This document shows, piece after piece, positions 34,901 through 45,688 of a stretch of 64,000 bases of DNA (positions within the stretch are counted from its first letter, which is position 1; every line of letters starts with the position of its first letter). Below the pieces are notes generated by a model, which saw only the letters and a program-made list of their open reading frames with translations, was not told where the DNA came from and ran no database searches. A program made the position numbers and the translations under genes. Source of the stretch: Sordariomycetes sp. S80-01Y (Eukaryota > Ascomycota > Sordariomycetes); NCBI GenBank assembly GCA_037042185.1, contig JAXQJY010000030.1:1736001-1800000 (forward strand), in the 5' to 3' direction.

Positions 34901-37378
34901 AACACCGACAGCGCGGCATTCCTGAATGAAAAGGTCACAGAAATCTGGCAGAACAACCCCGGCGAGAATGTCAAGTCTCTCCTTGACGCTGTGATGGAGG
35001 ACAGCCTTGGAAACGACACCGAGCACAGTCACGTTATGAACAGTTGGTACTGCATCGAGAACGCCTTTTACAAAGGCAAGCTTGACTTCCGCGACTCACC
35101 ACGTTGCACGGTCAACAACTGGTTTCTTCTCGCCTTTGCCATTGTCATGTGCGCGATCATCGTCATCAAGTTCGTCTCGGCCCTCCAATTCGGCTCGAAG
35201 CGCCGCCCTTCACCCCAAGACAAGTTCGTCATCTGCCAGGTGCCAGCCTACACTGAGGGTGAAGATTCCTTACGGAAGGCTCTCGACTCGCTTACCGCTC
35301 TTCAGTACGACAATAAGCGGAAGTTGATCTGTGTCATTTGTGATGGTATTATCGTCGGTCAGGGTAACGATCGTCCAACGCCGAAGATTGTCCTTGATAT
35401 CCTCGGTGTTGATCCCAAGGTCGACCCCCCGGCGCTTCCCTTCAAGTCTGTCGGTCCTGGCAGCGACCAGCTCAACTACGGAAAAGTTTATTCTGGCCTC
35501 TATGAGTATGAGGGCAACGTCGTCCCTTACCTTGTCGTCGTCAAGGTAGGCAAAGAGTCCGAACAGGCCAAGGCGAAGCCTGGCAACCGTGGCAAGCGCG
35601 ATTCTCAGATTCTGCTCATGAGCTTCCTCAACCGCGTCCACCACCGTGCCCCTATGAATCCCATGGAGTTGGAGATGTTCCACCAGATCAACAATATCAT
35701 TGGCGTGGACCCGGAGCTTTACGAGTACCTCCTCATGGTCGATGCCGATACTAGTGTGTCCGAAGATTCACTTACCCGGCTTGTGTCTGCTTGCGCTCAC
35801 AATGCTAAGATCGCTGGTATCTGCGGTGAGACAAGCTTGGAGAACGATGAGAAGTCTTGGTGGACCATGATACAGGTTTACGAATACTTCATCTCCCACC
35901 ATTTATCCAAGGCTTTCGAATCACTCTTTGGCAGTGTCACCTGCCTTCCCGGATGGTATGTGTCCTTTACTCTTGATCTTGTCTGAACCTCACTAACCAA
36001 TTCCAGTTTCACCATGTACCGCCTCAGGACCGTTGACAAGGGCAAGCCCCTGATCATCTCAGACGACGTCATCAGAGAGTACAGTGTGTGCGACGTCGAC
36101 ACCCTGCACAAGAAGAATCTTCTTTCTCTAGGTGAGGATCGTTATTTGACGACCCTCATGACCAAGTTCTTCCCCTACATGGCTTACAAGTTTGTGCCCG
36201 ACGCCAAGTGTAAGACTGCCGCACCCGAATCTTGGAGTGTCCTGCTTTCTCAGCGTCGACGATGGATCAACTCGACCATCCACAATTTGGTGGAGCTGAT
36301 GCGTCTCAAAGAGATGTGTGGCTTCTGCTGTTTTGGCATGCGTTTTGTTGTGTTTGTGGATCTCTTCGGTACCATCATTCTCCCAGCCACTTGCGTCTAT
36401 CTCGGATACCTCATCTACCGCGTGGCCAGCGGGACCGGACAGTTCCCCCTCATCACAATCATCATGATTGCCGCTGTTTACGGTCTCCAGGCGCTCATCT
36501 TCATCCTGAAGAGGCAGTGGCAGCACATTGGATGGATGATTATTTATATCCTCGCGTTCCCCATCTACTCCTTCATCCTGCCCATCTACTCCTTCTGGAA
36601 CATGGACAACTTCAGCTGGGGTAACACTCGTATCGTCATTGGAGAGAAGGGTACGAAGCAGGTTGTCGCTGTCGAAGACGAAGCTTTTGACCCTCGTTCC
36701 ATTCCTCTGCAACGCTGGGATGACTACGCCGTTTCAAACAACCTCCCTGGCCGCCGTGGCAACCGTGAGGAGTCCTCCGCTGCCGACCAGTACGAGATGG
36801 ACGAGATGAAATCTATGTACTCTGCTGCTCCCCAGGGCTCGGTCCTCACTGGCATGCAAGGCCGCAACTCCTTCATGCCTCCTCAGTCACCCGCTGCCTT
36901 CGGCGGCCACACCAGAGCACCTACGATGATGAGCCACTACCAAGAGCAGCCTCTCATGCAGAACCGCCAGTCTATGATGTCCCTCGGCACCGGCATCCAC
37001 GACATGCAGCGCACGCAGTCTCCTTACCAGGATTACCCGGCCGCTCACCCTAGCATGTCGAACCTCCGGGGCCACTCCAACACTCCCCCTTCAGTTCGCG
37101 CATCGACCGGGATGGGCTACGGCGGTGGTCGTCGCTCGCCGATGGTGCCTGATGCCATGCGCTCGACCACCGAGTTCAACTTCATGGGTGGCGCTGGGGG
37201 GCCCGACGATGCGACAATCGTGGAGTGTATTCAGCAAATCATCCGTGAGGTCGACCTCGACTCCGTGACGAAGAAGCAGCTCCGCGCCCTGGTAGAGCAA
37301 CGACTACAGACTGAACTCAGCGGTGAGCGCCGGACGTTCTTGGACAGGCAGATCGATCATGAGCTGCAGAAGCTGTGA
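31935..37378 (+). CDS. csmB: Class VII chitin synthase with reduced myosin-like domain (CsmB-like)
   Basis: Exons 31935-32215, 32272-35955 and 36007-37378, with introns of 56 and 51 nt, give 1778 residues. The first intron has the unusual donor GTTCGT but restores CIVLG-SLHEST exactly as in class VII enzymes. The second restores CLPGCFTMYR. The motor-like region (about 1-600) is shorter than in class V, and no GxxxxGK[ST] P-loop is seen, consistent with a non-ATP-hydrolysing motor remnant. Membrane helices ([31 protein letters not shown]), a cytochrome b5-like domain and the catalytic core follow. The core has [30 protein letters not shown] and QRRRW at 1404-1408. The protein ends in a DEK_C domain after a Gln/Pro/Met-rich linker. 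It probably works with the divergent class V enzyme in hyphal tip and septal wall synthesis. Confidence 0.97.
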
Positions 37379-37744
37379 TTTAGGACAAGTGTTTGATACA
37401 TGTACCGGCGTTTAATGTTTTCTGGGCGGTTCAATAGCGAGATCAGGATAATTTCCTTGGATATACTGTACCTGGCCAGGTAAAGGCCACATACACACTT
37501 TTGGGGCTTTTGTCTGCAAGCAATATCGGAACATTTTATAGCAACGGCGAAAGTAATACGGGATTTCTTCCTATCTAATCACATGGAATAATTTTAAATG
37601 CACATGACAAGAGCTGTCTATGTTTTCAAAGCGCCGTGCACCTTGCCTAACCGTACCTTGAACTCCTTGGCCTTCTCCCCCCCCCCTCGTTCATCGACCG
37701 AGCTCGGTCCTAATCCTAGCCTTCACTGAGTCCTGCAGATTACT
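37379..37744. other. Convergent 3' intergenic region
   Basis: About 366 bases between the class VII chitin synthase (plus) and the mitochondrial kinase (minus). AT-richer than the genes, with a short C-run near 37,680; presumed 3' UTRs only. Confidence 0.5.
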
Positions 37745-39165
37745 TTACGCCTTGTCGTCGATCTTGCCAATGCCCTTCAGCCGTAGATAGACATCCGTCC
37801 CCCATCTGTAGAGACTCTGGACGGCTATCCCGCCGCCAAAGTACTCGGCGTAGGCCCTCGACAGCGGCAGTCCGTATCCCAACCCTGCGATGGAGCTTAA
37901 GCCCACACCTGCGTTGCTTATGGCATTCAGCCCATCCGAGCCGCTGCTCCCCGGGAAGTCGTCGTCCTCAGAGAACGTGGTGAACGAGTACGACCAGATG
38001 TTGGGCACGACCTCTGGCGGGATACCGCCTCCTCGATCTCGGATCCTCAAGGTGACTCCCGGGGCGTTGTCATCAAGCGGCCGAATGCCTTCTGTCCGGA
38101 ACTGCCCCTTCTCCATCCCGGAGTGTTTGATGCTCGGGATATCTGCTTCTGGAAGGGGCGGCTCCGGCGCAATCGTCACCACAATGGGCTCGTTGGATTT
38201 GCTTTCCACCGTAGCCCGGAACGCATTCTTCAGCATCTCCGTAATGATATACTCTAAGTGCATCGGCACGCTCGCAAACGTGGTCTCGGGCTCGCCATCA
38301 ATGTACAGCAGCGGACGGGTGCCGTAGCGCAGTTCGCAGATGTCGGCGACGAAGCCGGCGCAGGATTCGACGACGGTCGCGGGCTTGAGGGCCGTGTCGA
38401 TGACGCCGATGAAGGTGGGATGCTCTGGACACGGGGTGGGCGAGGACTGAGGGTCGAAGTAAGGCTGAGAGGAGAAGTGCAGGGCTATATGCTGCTCGGC
38501 AACCAGTCTCGTGCCGATGCGGGCGCGGAGGTGCTCGTCCAGGAAACGGGTGACCTCCTGGGGGTCGATGTACTTCCTGCACTCGAGAAAGCCCCTCGCC
38601 AGTATGGGTATCGTGTCCGTGTGCGTAGCAACGAGCTCGGCGAGCGTGTTGGTGAACTTGACCTCGTCCTCGGCGGTGCTGATGGCTCTACCCTCGGTCG
38701 CGGCGCGCCAGTACGGCAGGAGGATGGACAGCGAGTGGAGATAGGTGTGGTAGATTCGTGAGATGTTGGGATTTGAGACGACGATGTAGGGGAGGTTACG
38801 GAGGGCCTGCAGGCGGTGGGCGAGGCGAATCGGGAGGAGTGAGAGCGTGAAGTTTGCCGACGAGAGGAGGGAGTTCTCGGAGAGGGGAGGGCGGCCGTGT
38901 CTGGGGCTCAGTCAGCACTCAAATGCACTCCATCGCAGGCGGCGAGGAAGTTGGGGGTTGTTTACTTGACTAGGTCAGCGAGACTCAGAGGATGCTGATG
39001 TTTCCTCGCCAGCGTCTGGATATCCGCGTCGGTAACCTCATACGGAACCTGGCCATTTGCGCTGCCGGTCGTGAAGGGGCGCCATTGCCTTCGGCCGCCG
39101 TGCACAGCGGTCACATGTCTTGGGATACGGGCGATCAGCCTCCCGGGTCGAGCGAGGCGATTCAT
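37745..39165 (-). CDS. Mitochondrial PDK/BCKDK-type protein kinase
   Basis: Two exons (39165-38966 and 38900-37745) with a 64-nt intron give 451 residues. The start MNRLARPGRLIARIPR is chosen because it opens a basic, acid-poor mitochondrial presequence; an upstream in-frame codon at 39246 would precede it with a Pro/Ser-rich stretch. The N-terminal helical domain reads SENSLLSSANFTLSLLPIRL and NLPYIVVSNPNISRIYHTYL, as in dehydrogenase kinases. The GHKL ATP-binding domain has the N-box EMLKNAFRA (about 287-295), the G1 box DRGGGI (355-360) and the G2 region GLGYGLPLSRAYAEYFGG (near 408). Such kinases inactivate the pyruvate or branched-chain ketoacid dehydrogenase complex by phosphorylating E1-alpha. 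Which complex is targeted cannot be read from the sequence. Confidence 0.93.
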
Positions 39166-39572
39166 CGCGGCATCGTGGGGTGGCGGAGGTGACTCTTTGT
39201 TCGCGCGGGCAGAGGTGCGTGTCGTTGAGGGACGGGAAGCTCCCACCCCAGACGGATCGTGCTGCTGACTCCGCGACTAGCCGGTTTAGGAGTGACTTAT
39301 CGAGATAAGGCAGATAAGGGTGGCTACGTCACGGGCCGTTGCTGGAGATGGCGCGGGGCAGGTGGCTCGAGGGGTAAGCAGATGGACGATGGAATGGCAG
39401 GAGAGAAGAGCTAACTGCACGCGGTGCTCGCAAAATGGGCTGAGAGGGTGTCTAAATGGGTGCGATGATCACGGTGTTGAAAACTAGTTCGTATCAAGAT
39501 TGTTGATTCATGACGACATACGCGAAGCGAAATCTATCCCGTCGTACATCCCGTTACATCTGGATTCGCCAT
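39166..39572. other. Intergenic between mitochondrial kinase and inhibitor genes
   Basis: About 400 bases holding the promoter of the kinase gene and the 3' UTR of the small inhibitor gene, both on the minus strand. No further feature seen. Confidence 0.5.
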
Positions 39573-39973
39573 CTACGAGATCTTCATGGTCTGGTCCTTC
39601 TCGACGTTCTTGACGTGCTCGTGGCTCTCGAGGGTTTGGATCAAATCCTCGGGGTACTCGACGCTGCGGCTATTAGCTATGGCCCTGGTGACTGCCTCCG
39701 CCGGGTGGGCAGGCTGAAGGTGCAGTGGAAACGTACGCGAAGCCCTTGATGATCTTGTACTCGTGGGTGACCTTGCCGCCGCCGTCCTTGGCGTGCTGCT
39801 TTGTCCTGATCTGTATGTTAGTCCTCGGCTCGATTCAAATCAACGGGAGAGGGAAGTTGTACGCCTCGACCTGCTCGGGCGAGCAGTCCTCCTTGCAAGT
39901 GACCTGGGTATGTTAGCTATCTTGCGCTCAAAGAACCGGTCGAGAAGGTTGAACGAACAATGTAGCTAGGCAT
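39573..39973 (-). CDS. Proteinase B inhibitor-like (inhibitor I9) small protein
   Basis: Four tiny exons (39973-39959, 39903-39863, 39805-39737, 39663-39573) with introns of 55, 57 and 73 nt give a 71-residue protein; none of the exons is long enough to stand out alone. The protein starts MPSYIVTCKEDCSPEQVE, continues KQHAKDGGGKVTHEYKIIKGF and ends with PEDLIQTLESHEHVKNVEKD. This is the compact inhibitor I9 / subtilisin-propeptide fold of yeast Pbi2 and its fungal relatives. Pbi2 inhibits vacuolar proteinase B and supports vacuole fusion together with thioredoxin. Intron 1 has a GTTCGT donor and intron 2 uses an acceptor five bases beyond a competing CAG; only these choices keep the family sequence in frame. 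The function in this organism is inferred from the family. Confidence 0.88.
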
Positions 39974-42450
39974 CCTGTGTGGTTGGGTACTGTGATAAGT
40001 TCGAGTTGGTGGTAGACGAGGTTTATGGAGGTGTTGAAAGGAAGTTGGAAGAGTAACCAGGCTACGAACAGCTTTATTCTGGACTTCGACTAGGCGCAGC
40101 GCTCGTGACATCGCTGTCTGTTAGCGGCGCCCCTCACCATTACCACATATGTAGCACAGCCAGCTCGAGAATCAAGGAATGGGCTTGCCTTGTTTTTCGT
40201 AGCACCGATAGTGCACCGAGCTGCCTTTCCTGGGGCTCATTAGTTGCGTTGCGATCATGGTATTGGTGCTGTGATTTAGGGTAGGCTGCCACTAAGCCGC
40301 TCCCTATGACGCAACCCGGCACCAACAGCATTGCAAGTCCATAACTGTCTCACAAGCTGATACGTGGGAATGCCGATAGGACGCTGCTAGACCACTTCTT
40401 GTGAGATGTCTCGAGTCTCTTGGTGTGATATGGAGTCTGCCCCTCCAAACTCGCGGTGATGTTGTCATCAACGCTCACCGTCGACTGGTGTTTGGTCGCA
40501 GCGATGACGTGCATCTGCTATGCATAGCGTCGGTCGCTGCGGTATCAAGAAAAGCGCCTTCTGCGGGAAGCTGAGATAGCGTCAGATCGACCGTTGACTC
40601 GGCCGTTGACGAACCCCTCCCATGAAGACTGGATGCCCCAGTGTCAGCGAGGTTCGTGAGCAGTGTGACGCAAAGGGATCGGCTCTCGGTGTAGAAAAGA
40701 GCGCTGTAGTGGACGTAACCACTTCACCAGCGGCCCGTCACTTCGTAAAGAGAAGCGGAAACACAGGCCTCTGGGCGACCTGTTCGGTTATTCTAAGCAG
40801 AAAATCTAGACTAGACACTGGCCGAACACCTCGCCAGCGAAACCTCCGTTCGCAAACAATGTACGTAGCGAGCTGCCCAAGCACTGAACCTTTTCCCCAG
40901 GAGATTCAGCGGCCAGTCACGGCTGCCACCGATGTCGGTTGGGTCACGCGGCCAAAGTGAGGGGATTCAGAGATATCCGGGGGGGATCGGCCCTGCAAGT
41001 CGACGAGTTGATGAGACCTCACGAAGAGGGGGACCTCGTCGCTTGCATCCGCAGCCCTGCCACATGCCCGCCCAGTAATTACGGAGTACGGAATAGCTGA
41101 AGCTGCAACTCAATCGCTGGGAATAACTTGGCGCAGCGGTTGAAAGTGACAGTCGGGCAGCGCGGGAAGCTCCAAATTGACACCGGGACGGCCGGCGGGG
41201 ATTGGCGGGGATTGACGGACCGTCAGAAGGCTCCGTGGTGGCCGGCAACGACGAAAATAAGGCAGACACTCCGGACTTTGGACAAGTCCGTACAGGGGCG
41301 GCGCTTCTGCGGCCTCGTATTCGGGTGGCTCGTTCGGTTGGAGAGGTTTGTAAGCGATGCGCTGATTTGCTGCGGCGAAATTTAAGGTAGGGGCTGGGCA
41401 ACGTGCAAGTGGATTGGCCAATGGCGTGTTGGATTTGGATCGACCCTGCGTGCGTCTCTTTTAGGCGCAGTGGGTGGTGCCATTTGCCGCAGGGCGAAAC
41501 GTCCGGACGTATGCGTATCGCGGAAGGTGTTTGGAGTCCTTCGTACCGAGTGTTACGAGTGTTCGTTCCGCTCTGGCAGGGAGGAGGTCGTGTGGCCGTC
41601 CCACAGCCGAGAGGCGTTACGAACCCTACGAAGCAATTCCCCGTAGGCACGAGCAGCGAGCGACGGGCTGCATTCTGGCTCGAGATGGTGAGACCTGGCA
41701 AAGACTTTAATTACCGGCTAGGCAAGCCAAAACCAAAGACCCAAACTCTGAAGAGGCTCTGTCCCTGGGAAACAAGCTCTCTTGGCGGATGGGATCAACA
41801 GAGTCAAAAGTCGGGGCCCGCGCGACCGACTCCAACGTACGCGTATAGTGGTTGCACTTTTGCCAGAGACGTTGGGACAGGCGCCCGACTGTCCGGCGAG
41901 CGATGTTGGCACCGGGCGATGTCCGCTAGCGGCCTTCTGCTGGGCAGGCACATCAGGCCATTTTCGGTGGTCGTGTGGTGCGTGGTGTGCGGTGTCTCGA
42001 ATGTCAACATCATGGACTTCAGCCTTGAGCCCGCCATGTTTCGCATCAGCCGCGAACCAGAGGCGAAGCATCCATGATCATGATGCGCACGTCGTAAGCG
42101 AGTCGCAGCCGGGAGATTCAAATAATAAGGCCCACGGCCGTCCGAGCCGTGGCGACGCGAGGGTGGAACGCAGTGGATGTGGAAGGCAAAGCTGCCGCTC
42201 CCAGAAAGTGGTCTGTTTTTTGCAGGACGGAGCCACTTGGTGCCGGGATCCCCTGACAGAAAAAAAAACGAATTTCGTAGATCTGCTCGAGCTTAGCCAC
42301 TTTCGGAACCGTCTTGACAGTTGACGGTGTCACATTTCTGGTCGATAAGAGAAAAGACCGAGCGCTTCGAGCTTCGCTTTGCCGCCGTCTGTCAGTGAGC
42401 GAATAGGTTGACGCTTAGCAAACCGTATCATCTCATTGACCAGCTGCGCG

Positions 42451-42472
42451 CTCTGCTCTGCTCTGCTCTGCA
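42451..42472. repeat. CTCTG pentanucleotide microsatellite in the ERG5 promoter
   Basis: About four head-to-tail CTCTG units lie some 30 bases before a TATAAAG element and 460 bases before the ERG5 start. CT-rich tracts are common in fungal promoters. Confidence 0.8.
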
Positions 42473-42498
42473 CCGCTCAAGTTGCCGCAGCCTCGCCT

Positions 42499-42505
42499 TA
42501 TAAAG
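42499..42505 (+). promoter_or_regulatory. TATA box of ERG5
   Basis: A TATAAAG element lies 430 bases upstream of the ATG and is followed by a C/T-rich stretch expected to be the leader. If used, it implies a 5' UTR of roughly 350-400 bases. Its use is inference. Confidence 0.5.
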
Positions 42506-42934
42506 GTACCTCCGCGTCAGTCAGCTACGAACAGTGCAGTACAGTAGTACGTACGAAGTACGAGTAAGGAGGCCGTGGACCCTGACCCTTCTGCGATTTC
42601 TGCCGCTGGTCCCCTCCGACTCGGCGCCGTCCACACCACCTTATCCACCCAATTTGGATAGGTCACCGTCCGAACAAATTGTGTTGCGCAGCGTAATTAC
42701 CACCGCCTCCGTGCAGTCTTCACCTCTGGGGTTCGGTCCTGGTCCTGTCTGCACCTTCCCCTGCACCTCTGGCTCACTGCTTTGCTTGGACCGTGACGGT
42801 TTCCTCTCTCCCTCCCCTCGACCTGCGACTCTCCTCTTAAGCATCCCCGACCAGCCCGTCCCGCGGTTGAGCCCCCCCGAGCGCATCGCCCCTACACCAC
42901 CTACGAGGCCGAGCAAAAGTCGACATCTCTCACC

Positions 42935-44738
42935 ATGGCCGCCAACGTCTCCCAAGGCGTCTTCACTTCGGTGATCGCCGGCACCAACTCCAAGGAGTTC
43001 AGTCTCTCCCCCAACCTCGACCATGTCGTTCGAACCATCGCTGCCACGAGCCCATGGACCGTCCTCTTCACCATCCTCGCCATGTGCGTGGCCTACGACC
43101 AGAGTACGTCGCGACCCCTTTTCCGCAGGGCAGGTCGCAGACCACGCCGCTGCAGAGCGCTTCGCAGATAGCTGACCTTTGGCCGATAGTTGCCTACATC
43201 TCGCGCAAGGGCTCGATTGTCGGCCCCTCGTGGAAGGCGCCCTTCATTGGGCCGTTCCTCCAATCCATGAACCCCAAGTTCGAGGAGTACTACGGCAAGT
43301 GGAAGAGCGGTCCTCTGAGCTGCGTCTCCGTCTTCCATAAGTAAGTATTCCGAGTTCCGAGAAGGCCGACCAGGAGAGGTGCTAACGGTCGCAACAGGTT
43401 CGTCGTTATCGCTTCCACCCGCGACATGGCCCGCAAGGTCCTCAACTCTCCCGCCTACGTCAAGCCCTGCGTCGTCGATGTCGCCCACAAGCTGCTTGGT
43501 TCCGACAACTGGGTCTTCCTCGACGGCAAGGCCCATGTAGAGTACCGCAAGGGTCTCAACTCCATCTTCACCCGCAAGCAGCTCGAGCTCTACCTCCCCG
43601 GCCAGGAGGAGATCTACAACCGCTACTTCCAAAAGTTCATCGATGTCACCAAGAACGCCGGCGGCAAGCCCATCCCCTTCATGACTGAGTTCCGCGAGAT
43701 CATCACCGCCGTGTCTCTGCGCACTTTCATGGGTCACTACATCTCCGACGAGGCCGTCAAGAAGATCGCCGACGACTACTACCTCATCACCGAGGCTCTC
43801 GAGCTTGTCAACTTCCCCATCATCATCCCCTTCACCAAGACATACTACGGCAAGAAGGCCGCCGACATGGTCATGCTCGAGTTCGCCAAGTGCGCTGCCA
43901 AGTCCAAGGTGCGCATGGCTGCCGGTGGTGAGCCCTCTTCCATCCTCGATGCTTGGGTCGTGAACATGATCAAGTCGGAGCGCTACCGCGAGGCGGAGGC
44001 CAAGGGCGGCGACATGGAGGGCGTCGAGAAGCCCCAGCCCCTGATCCGCATGTTCGCCGACATGGACATTGCAAAGACCATCTTCACCTTCCTTTTCGCC
44101 TCCCAAGATGCCACCAGCAGCGCTGCCACCTGGCTCTTCCAGGTCATGGCCCAACGCCCCGATATCCTCGATCGTGTCCGCGAGGAGAACCTCAAGGTCC
44201 GCAACGGCGACACCCACGCCGCTCTCAACATGGATCAGCTCGAGTCCCTGACTTACACACGTGCCTGCGTTCGCGAGCTTCTCCGCTGGCGCCCTCCCGT
44301 GACCATGGTCCCCTACGAGGTCAAGAAGCCCTTCCCCATCACCGAGAACTACACCGTCCCCAAGGGCGCCATGTTGATTCCCACGACATACATGGCGCTC
44401 CACGACCCCGACGTGTATGAGAACCCAGACGAGTACGACCCCGAGCGCTACTACACTGGTGATGCCGAGGAGAAGGGTGCCAAGAACTACCTCGTTTTCG
44501 GCACCGGCCCTCATTACTGCATCGGCCAGCACTACGCCCAGCTCAACCTCGCCCTCATGATCGGAAAGGCTTCGCTCATGCTCGACTGGAAGCACCACGC
44601 CACTCCTCTGTCCGAGGAGATCCAGGTCTTCGCCACCATCTTCCCCAAGGTATGTAGCCACATGGACCCCGTTCAGAACCTATAACTGACTCGACGCAGG
44701 ATCACTGTCCCTTGACCTTTGAGGAGCGCAAGTGGTAG
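42935..44738 (+). CDS. erg5: Sterol C-22 desaturase, cytochrome P450 CYP61 (Erg5)
   Basis: Four exons (42935-43103, 43190-43340, 43398-44649, 44700-44738) with introns of 86, 57 and 50 nt encode 536 residues. An N-terminal membrane helix ([15 protein letters not shown]) is followed by the P450 fold. The I-helix reads [20 protein letters not shown], the Erg5-specific form; CYP51 has a different HSS-type motif there. The ExxR motif is in RELLRWRPP. The heme loop [15 protein letters not shown] carries the ligand Cys at about residue 481. The last 13-codon exon supplies [12 protein letters not shown]. The enzyme introduces the C-22 double bond in ergosterol biosynthesis in the ER, needs NADPH-P450 reductase, and is distinct from the azole target CYP51. 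The TATA-bearing promoter suggests regulated expression. Confidence 0.95.
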
Positions 44739-45688
44739 AGGATGAAGAGGCGCAGCATGCGCTGAGAAGAGAAGACTAACCGCCGAGTCTGGCTGGTCCA
44801 TGGCTTTCCGGTCAACAACATGCTACTATCCTCAAGCCCGTCTTAGGGCATCTTCATTCGAGGACACAGTATCGATCGAGAGCAGCGACATTTATAAACT
44901 CGAGCCCTGGGGAGCTGGTCAGCGAGACAGTTGATACAGGAAGAAGCCGTGAGCTCTACAGCCACGGCGGCCTCAGGGACTATGAATCTTCACGGACGAC
45001 TTACATAATTATAATCACCACCTTCCGCTGTATATAGCTAAATCCTCAATAAAAGGCGCTACGGGTTTCTTTCGATTCAAAATGCTTGCGATCAGTCGCG
45101 TCGATGACATGGTGAAGCGGGATGGTATGCGCGATGTCTCCCTGGATGCGCCAGACGAGGCAGGCAGCTTGTCGCAAGGGAGTCGTCGATGAAGAATCAG
45201 AGGTCATGACAGATGATAGAACAACTAATGGGCAGACCTAAGTGATGATGCAGTAGAGTATGTGATGATGTTGGCGTACCAGCAGGAAACTTGCGTGTAA
45301 GAGGCAACCGCCCATCCTGGCATGATTGGATTGCTAGAGCACAAACCCCATCCTCTGACGCAAACATTGAATCAAATCACGATCCCATAGGCCGACTCGC
45401 GCTCGAGCACCACATCTGCTGCACCTCAAAAATCTTGATTTGGAGAGCTCGCGGGGCCGTCCTGTGCTGTGCTGTGCTGTGCTGTGCTGTTGCTGTGCGG
45501 TGCGGTGCTAACACCACTGCCCCGGACGGCCCATCCGCCCCCCGGGACCGGCGGCGCGAGAAGTGTGGGCCGAGAGCGCGAGAGCTCCCATCCGAACTGA
45601 ACCCACGGAACGTCATTTCTCGGAGCGCTACGACCCAAAGGCACACGCAAACCCGCTGCATCTGTACGCGCATCGCACCGCACACGCA
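44739..45688. other. Intergenic between ERG5 and rhodanese genes
   Basis: About 950 bases holding the 3' UTR of ERG5 and the promoter of the rhodanese gene. AT-richer near 45,000-45,060. A TGTGC repeat is listed separately; no other gene is evident. Confidence 0.5.
45463..45490. repeat. TGTGC pentanucleotide microsatellite
   Basis: Five to six uninterrupted TGTGC units, followed by diverged GTGCGG units, lie about 200 bases upstream of the rhodanese start codon. Confidence 0.88.

Larger units (their letters stand above)
39974..42934. other. Long region without a recognisable gene upstream of ERG5
   Basis: Nearly 3 kb between the divergent inhibitor and ERG5 genes. Open frames of up to 244 codons occur on both strands but overlap each other, lack domains and look random. 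The last 450 bases contain a CTCTG repeat, a TATAAAG element and a C/T-rich leader belonging to ERG5. No tRNA or repeat element was recognised in the remainder. Confidence 0.45.

Noticed and set aside
33572-35032. 486-codon minus-strand frame opposite the class VII chitin synthase
   Set aside because: Antisense shadow; no domain, no independent start context.
40967-41701. 244-codon minus-strand frame in the ERG5 upstream gap
   Set aside because: Arg/Pro/Ser-rich, overlaps plus-strand frames of similar length and has no recognisable fold or splice context.
41403-42077. 224-codon plus-strand frame in the ERG5 upstream gap
   Set aside because: Random-looking composition (many Trp, Arg, Cys), no domain and overlapped by other frames.
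43093-44661. 522-codon minus-strand frame opposite ERG5
   Set aside because: It lies entirely antisense to ERG5, spans its introns and has a composition typical of reverse-frame reading of GC-biased codons.
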